DNA of 64,000 nucleotides. Origin: Synechococcus sp. MU1642. GTDB lineage: Bacteria > Cyanobacteriota > Cyanobacteriia > PCC-6307 > Cyanobiaceae. Positions within the stretch are counted from its first letter, which is position 1. Each line of letters begins with the position of its first letter. The stretch covers positions 1 to 64,000 of the forward strand of contig NZ_VTKZ01000007.1 in assembly GCF_020514115.1 (NCBI RefSeq). Reading direction: 5' to 3'. Shown here in pieces: positions 61,750 to 64,000 of the stretch. The notes under the pieces were generated by a model that saw only the letters and a program-made list of their open reading frames with translations, made no database searches and was not told the DNA's origin. The translations under genes were made by a program, and so were the position numbers.

Positions 61750-62343
61750 GTGCTTTCTTCTCCGTTCCAGCAGCCGTCATCTCGACAGAACGCTCTGGCC
61801 CTTCAGATCCAGGTGGCCAGGATCTCAGGTGATGAGGCCTTGCTGGCGGGTCTGATCAGTCAGTGGGTTCACCGATACGGCTTTGACGGAGCAGCCGAGC
61901 TCGATCTGAGCGTGCCGGAGCCTGTTGCATTGAATCGTGAGTTCAGCCCAACGCCGCTGCCCGTCGTTCAGGAGGAGATTGCCGCTGAAGACGGCATGTT
62001 GGTTGAGAACGAGGCCGTTGTTGAGGACGAGATGGTCCTTGAAGAAGAAGAGGAGATTGCCGCTGAAGACGGCATGTTGGTTGAGAACGAGGCCGTTGCT
62101 GAGGACGAGATGGTTCTTGAAGAAGAAGAGGAGATTGCTGCAGAAGACGACGTACTGCTGGAGAACGAGGTGGTCGCTGAAGAAGAAACGTTCGTCGAAA
62201 AGGAAGAGATTGCCGCTGAAGAAATGCTGCTTCAACGCAGCTTCCAGGCTGCTCCTGTTCCGGCCCCACCGATCAGCACACCCCGTTCGCTGCGACGTTG
62301 GCTCCCCCGTCGAGAGGATGACGCTTTCCCCAAGGCGTCCTGA
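61750..62343 (+). CDS. Acidic tandem-repeat protein
   Basis: 197 residues from GTG 61750. The N-terminal ~50 residues look folded ('QIQVARISGDEALLAGLISQ', 'WVHRYGFDGAAELDLS'). Residues ~75-160 are 26-residue repeats of the form EEIAAEDGMLVENEAVVEDE, Glu-rich and probably helical or disordered. A basic C-terminal tail ends the protein. No family recognised. The repeats are encoded by near-identical 78-bp DNA units, so length may vary between strains. Confidence 0.75.
   Translation: MLSSPFQQPSSRQNALALQIQVARISGDEALLAGLISQWVHRYGFDGAAELDLSVPEPVALNREFSPTPLPVVQEEIAAEDGMLVENEAVVEDEMVLEEEEEIAAEDGMLVENEAVAEDEMVLEEEEEIAAEDDVLLENEVVAEEETFVEKEEIAAEEMLLQRSFQAAPVPAPPISTPRSLRRWLPRREDDAFPKAS
61972..62229 (+). 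repeat. 78-bp in-frame tandem repeat
   Basis: Units start at 61972, 62050, 62128 (78-bp steps) and 62203 (75 bp, diverged and partial). Units 1 and 2 are nearly identical; unit 3 is more diverged. All keep frame. Confidence 0.85.
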
Positions 62344-62348
62344 ACACC

Positions 62349-63038
62349 ATGATTCCGAACCCTGAATCCCTGGATCAGGGGCTGATCGTTTCGGTGCAGG
62401 CACCCCAGGGTTCGCCGATGCGCGATCCCGATGTGATCGCTGCCATGGCGGATGCTGCCCTGCGCAATGGGGCTGTGGGTGTGCGTTTGGAAAGCCCTGA
62501 ACACATCGGTGCTGTGCGTCGGCGCTGTCCGGATGCCTTGATCATTGGCCTCTGGAAATGCACTTTCCCAGACAGCTCGGTGTACATCACCCCGGGCTGG
62601 AAAGAAATTCAGGCCGTGTGGTCTGCGGGAGCTGATGTGATCGCGATCGATGCCACAGCCCGTCCGCGTCCTGCGGGGCAGGACCTGGCCGCGTTGATCC
62701 AGCGCACCCGTGATGAGCTGAAGGCTCCCTTGATGGCTGATGTGGATTCGCTGGAGAATGGCTTGCGCGCAGCCGACCTCGGTTGTGACTGGGTTGGGAC
62801 CACCCTCTATGGCTATACGGAAGAAACGGCGCAGCAGCGCCCCCCCGCATTTGACCTGCTCTCCCAACTTCGCGCTGAACTTCTCAGCTCGGTTCGTCTG
62901 ATCTGTGAGGGGGGAATTGCTTCTCCAGCGGATGCACGGTTGGCATTGGAGGCCGGAGCAGACACCGTTGTGGTGGGGACGGCGATCACCGGAGTGGATC
63001 TCCAGGTGATCGCCTATAGCCAGGGAATGATCAGCTGA
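62349..63038 (+). CDS. nanE: N-acetylmannosamine-6-phosphate 2-epimerase-like (NanE) TIM-barrel protein
   Basis: 229 residues. 'SLDQGLIVSVQAPQGSPMRD' at the start, 'ADALRNGAVGVRLESPEHI'-like first half, 'APLMADVDSLENGLRAADLG' and 'CDWVGTTLYGYTEETAQQR' with the C-terminal phosphate loop 'GADTVVVGTAITG' fit NanE. It interconverts ManNAc-6-P and GlcNAc-6-P. No sialic-acid catabolic partner is visible nearby, so its role in this organism may be amino-sugar metabolism. Convergent with groEL. Confidence 0.85.
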   Translation: MIPNPESLDQGLIVSVQAPQGSPMRDPDVIAAMADAALRNGAVGVRLESPEHIGAVRRRCPDALIIGLWKCTFPDSSVYITPGWKEIQAVWSAGADVIAIDATARPRPAGQDLAALIQRTRDELKAPLMADVDSLENGLRAADLGCDWVGTTLYGYTEETAQQRPPAFDLLSQLRAELLSSVRLICEGGIASPADARLALEAGADTVVVGTAITGVDLQVIAYSQGMIS

Positions 63039-64000
63039 TCACATCATTCCGGGCATGCCCATGCCACCCATTCCTGGCATGCCCATGCCACCCATTCCTG
63101 GCATGCCCATTCCGCCCATTCCGCCCATGCCACCCATGGGGTCTCCGTCTCCGGCGGGAGCCGGTGCAGGCGGTTCCGGCTTGTCGGCGATCACAACTTC
63201 GGTCGTGATCAGGAGAGAAGCGATCGAAATCGAATCTTGCACGGCCAAGCGCACCACCTTGGCGGCATCAACGATGCCAGCAGCCATCAGGTCTTCATAG
63301 GCACCACTGAGGGCATTGAATCCCTGGCCGCTGCTGCGCATGCCAGCAATCACAACGTCACCGTTCTGCCCGGCATTGGTGGCGATCTGATGAATCGGCG
63401 CCGTCAGTGCCCGCTGCACGATCTCCACACCGGTGCGTTGGTCGCCGTTCAGGGATGCAGCCAACGCATCAAGGCTGTCGGAGAGTTGCAGCAAGGTGCT
63501 GCCGCCGCCGGCAACGATGCCCTCCTCGATGGCGGCACGGGTGGCATTAAGGGCATCTTCGATCCGCAGTTTGCGGTTTTTCAGTTCCGTTTCCGTCGGC
63601 GCACCGACCTTGATCACGGCCACGCCGCCGGCCAGCTTGGCGATCCGCTCTTGAAGTTTTTCGCGGTCGTAATCGGATTCGGTGGTCTCCAGCTCACATC
63701 GGATCGCACCAACGCGATCGCTCACCGCCTGGCGATGGTCGTCGGTGGCGACAATCGTTGTGTTCTCCTTGCTGATGGTGACGCGGCGCGCTTTGCCGAG
63801 ATCCTCGAGGGTCACTTTGTCGAGGGTCATCGCCTTGTCTTCGCTGATCAGCGTGCCGCCGGTGAGGATCGCGATATCGGCGAGGGCGGCCTTGCGTCGT
63901 TCGCCAAATGAGGGTGCGCGAACAGCGGCTACCTGCAGAACCCCACGGCTCTTGTTCATCACCAGGGTGGCCAGGGCTTCGCCTTCTACTTCCTCAGAAA
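63039..64000 (-). CDS. groEL: Chaperonin GroEL, C-terminal part (cut by window edge)
   Basis: The frame runs off the right edge; the visible part covers roughly the last 320 residues. It starts in the apical domain ('[20 protein letters not shown]' near the edge), contains '[20 protein letters not shown]' and '[15 protein letters not shown]', and ends in the Gly-Met repeat tail '[20 protein letters not shown]'. GroEL folds proteins in the cytosol. Because the 5' end and any groES are outside, groEL1 and groEL2 cannot be told apart. Confidence 0.95.
   Translation of the reverse strand, partial: SEEVEGEALATLVMNKSRGVLQVAAVRAPSFGERRKAALADIAILTGGTLISEDKAMTLDKVTLEDLGKARRVTISKENTTIVATDDHRQAVSDRVGAIRCELETTESDYDREKLQERIAKLAGGVAVIKVGAPTETELKNRKLRIEDALNATRAAIEEGIVAGGGSTLLQLSDSLDALAASLNGDQRTGVEIVQRALTAPIHQIATNAGQNGDVVIAGMRSSGQGFNALSGAYEDLMAAGIVDAAKVVRLAVQDSISIASLLITTEVVIADKPEPPAPAPAGDGDPMGGMGGMGGMGMPGMGGMGMPGMGGMGMPGMM

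Overview
The window is chromosomal DNA from a marine picocyanobacterium, almost certainly a marine Synechococcus. Evidence: a plastid-like gene set (ndhB, a PsbA-independent aa3-type cytochrome oxidase ctaCDE with ctaA/ctaB, Vipp1, Ycf46-type AAA ATPase), a phycobilisome CpcL-type linker, a high-light-inducible protein, a cyanobacterial metallothionein, a cyAbrB regulator, many cyanobacteria-restricted DUF families (DUF3288, DUF3303, DUF4278, DUF2808, DUF3104, DUF2232), and moderate-to-high GC core genes. All names come from reading the translated sequence; no database search was run.

Layout. (1) 1-7.4 kb: small, loosely packed genes: a Pmp3-like peptide, a decayed DUF389 gene, a prohibitin-like protein, a ureidoglycolate-lyase-like protein and several small cyanobacterial DUF proteins, plus the first copy of a ~425-bp structured repeat. 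(2) 7.49-21.58 kb: a ~14-kb island bounded by a 29-bp direct repeat of the 3' end of a tRNA-Arg(TCT) gene; the intact tRNA is at the right end. It carries remnants of a phage-satellite-like element (primase, frameshifted VirE-type helicase, small-terminase-like protein), fragments of arsenite (ACR3) and chromate (ChrA) transporters, and a stress/electron-transfer cargo: HLIP, metallothionein, ferredoxin, CpcL-type linker, flavodoxin, DUF3104 and several small membrane proteins. No integrase was recognised. Its central 7 kb is AT-richer and holds ten same-strand copies of a ~170-210-bp multi-hairpin repeat and the second copy of the ~425-bp repeat. (3) 21.6-64 kb: dense core genes.

Core blocks: rsmI/cysQ divergent pair; pnp, rpsN, rseP, serS; the rpmH-rnpA-PH-yidC-DUF177-AAA operon on the minus strand; DUF2808, aroH, sppA; a plus-strand block of EamA transporter, BGluT-like glycosyltransferase and ArnT-like glycosyltransferase; dciA-like, vipp1, trxA, aminotransferase, birA; an ABC ATPase and ndhB; topA; a cobT-like gene and a PotD-like lipoprotein; an Fe-S aldo/keto reductase, a bifunctional-nuclease-family protein, ribE, cyabrB; the respiratory cluster ctaCDE (minus) facing ctaA-ctaB and a two-gene ABC exporter (plus); an acidic repeat protein, nanE-like, and the 3' part of groEL cut by the window edge.

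The most unusual content is the island's repeat system: hairpin arms differ between copies but remain complementary, which points to selection on folded RNA (or folded single-stranded DNA) rather than on protein. A second, unrelated ~425-bp duplicated element also shows compensatory base changes and ends in a terminator-like hairpin on the minus strand, so it is probably a two-copy non-coding RNA.
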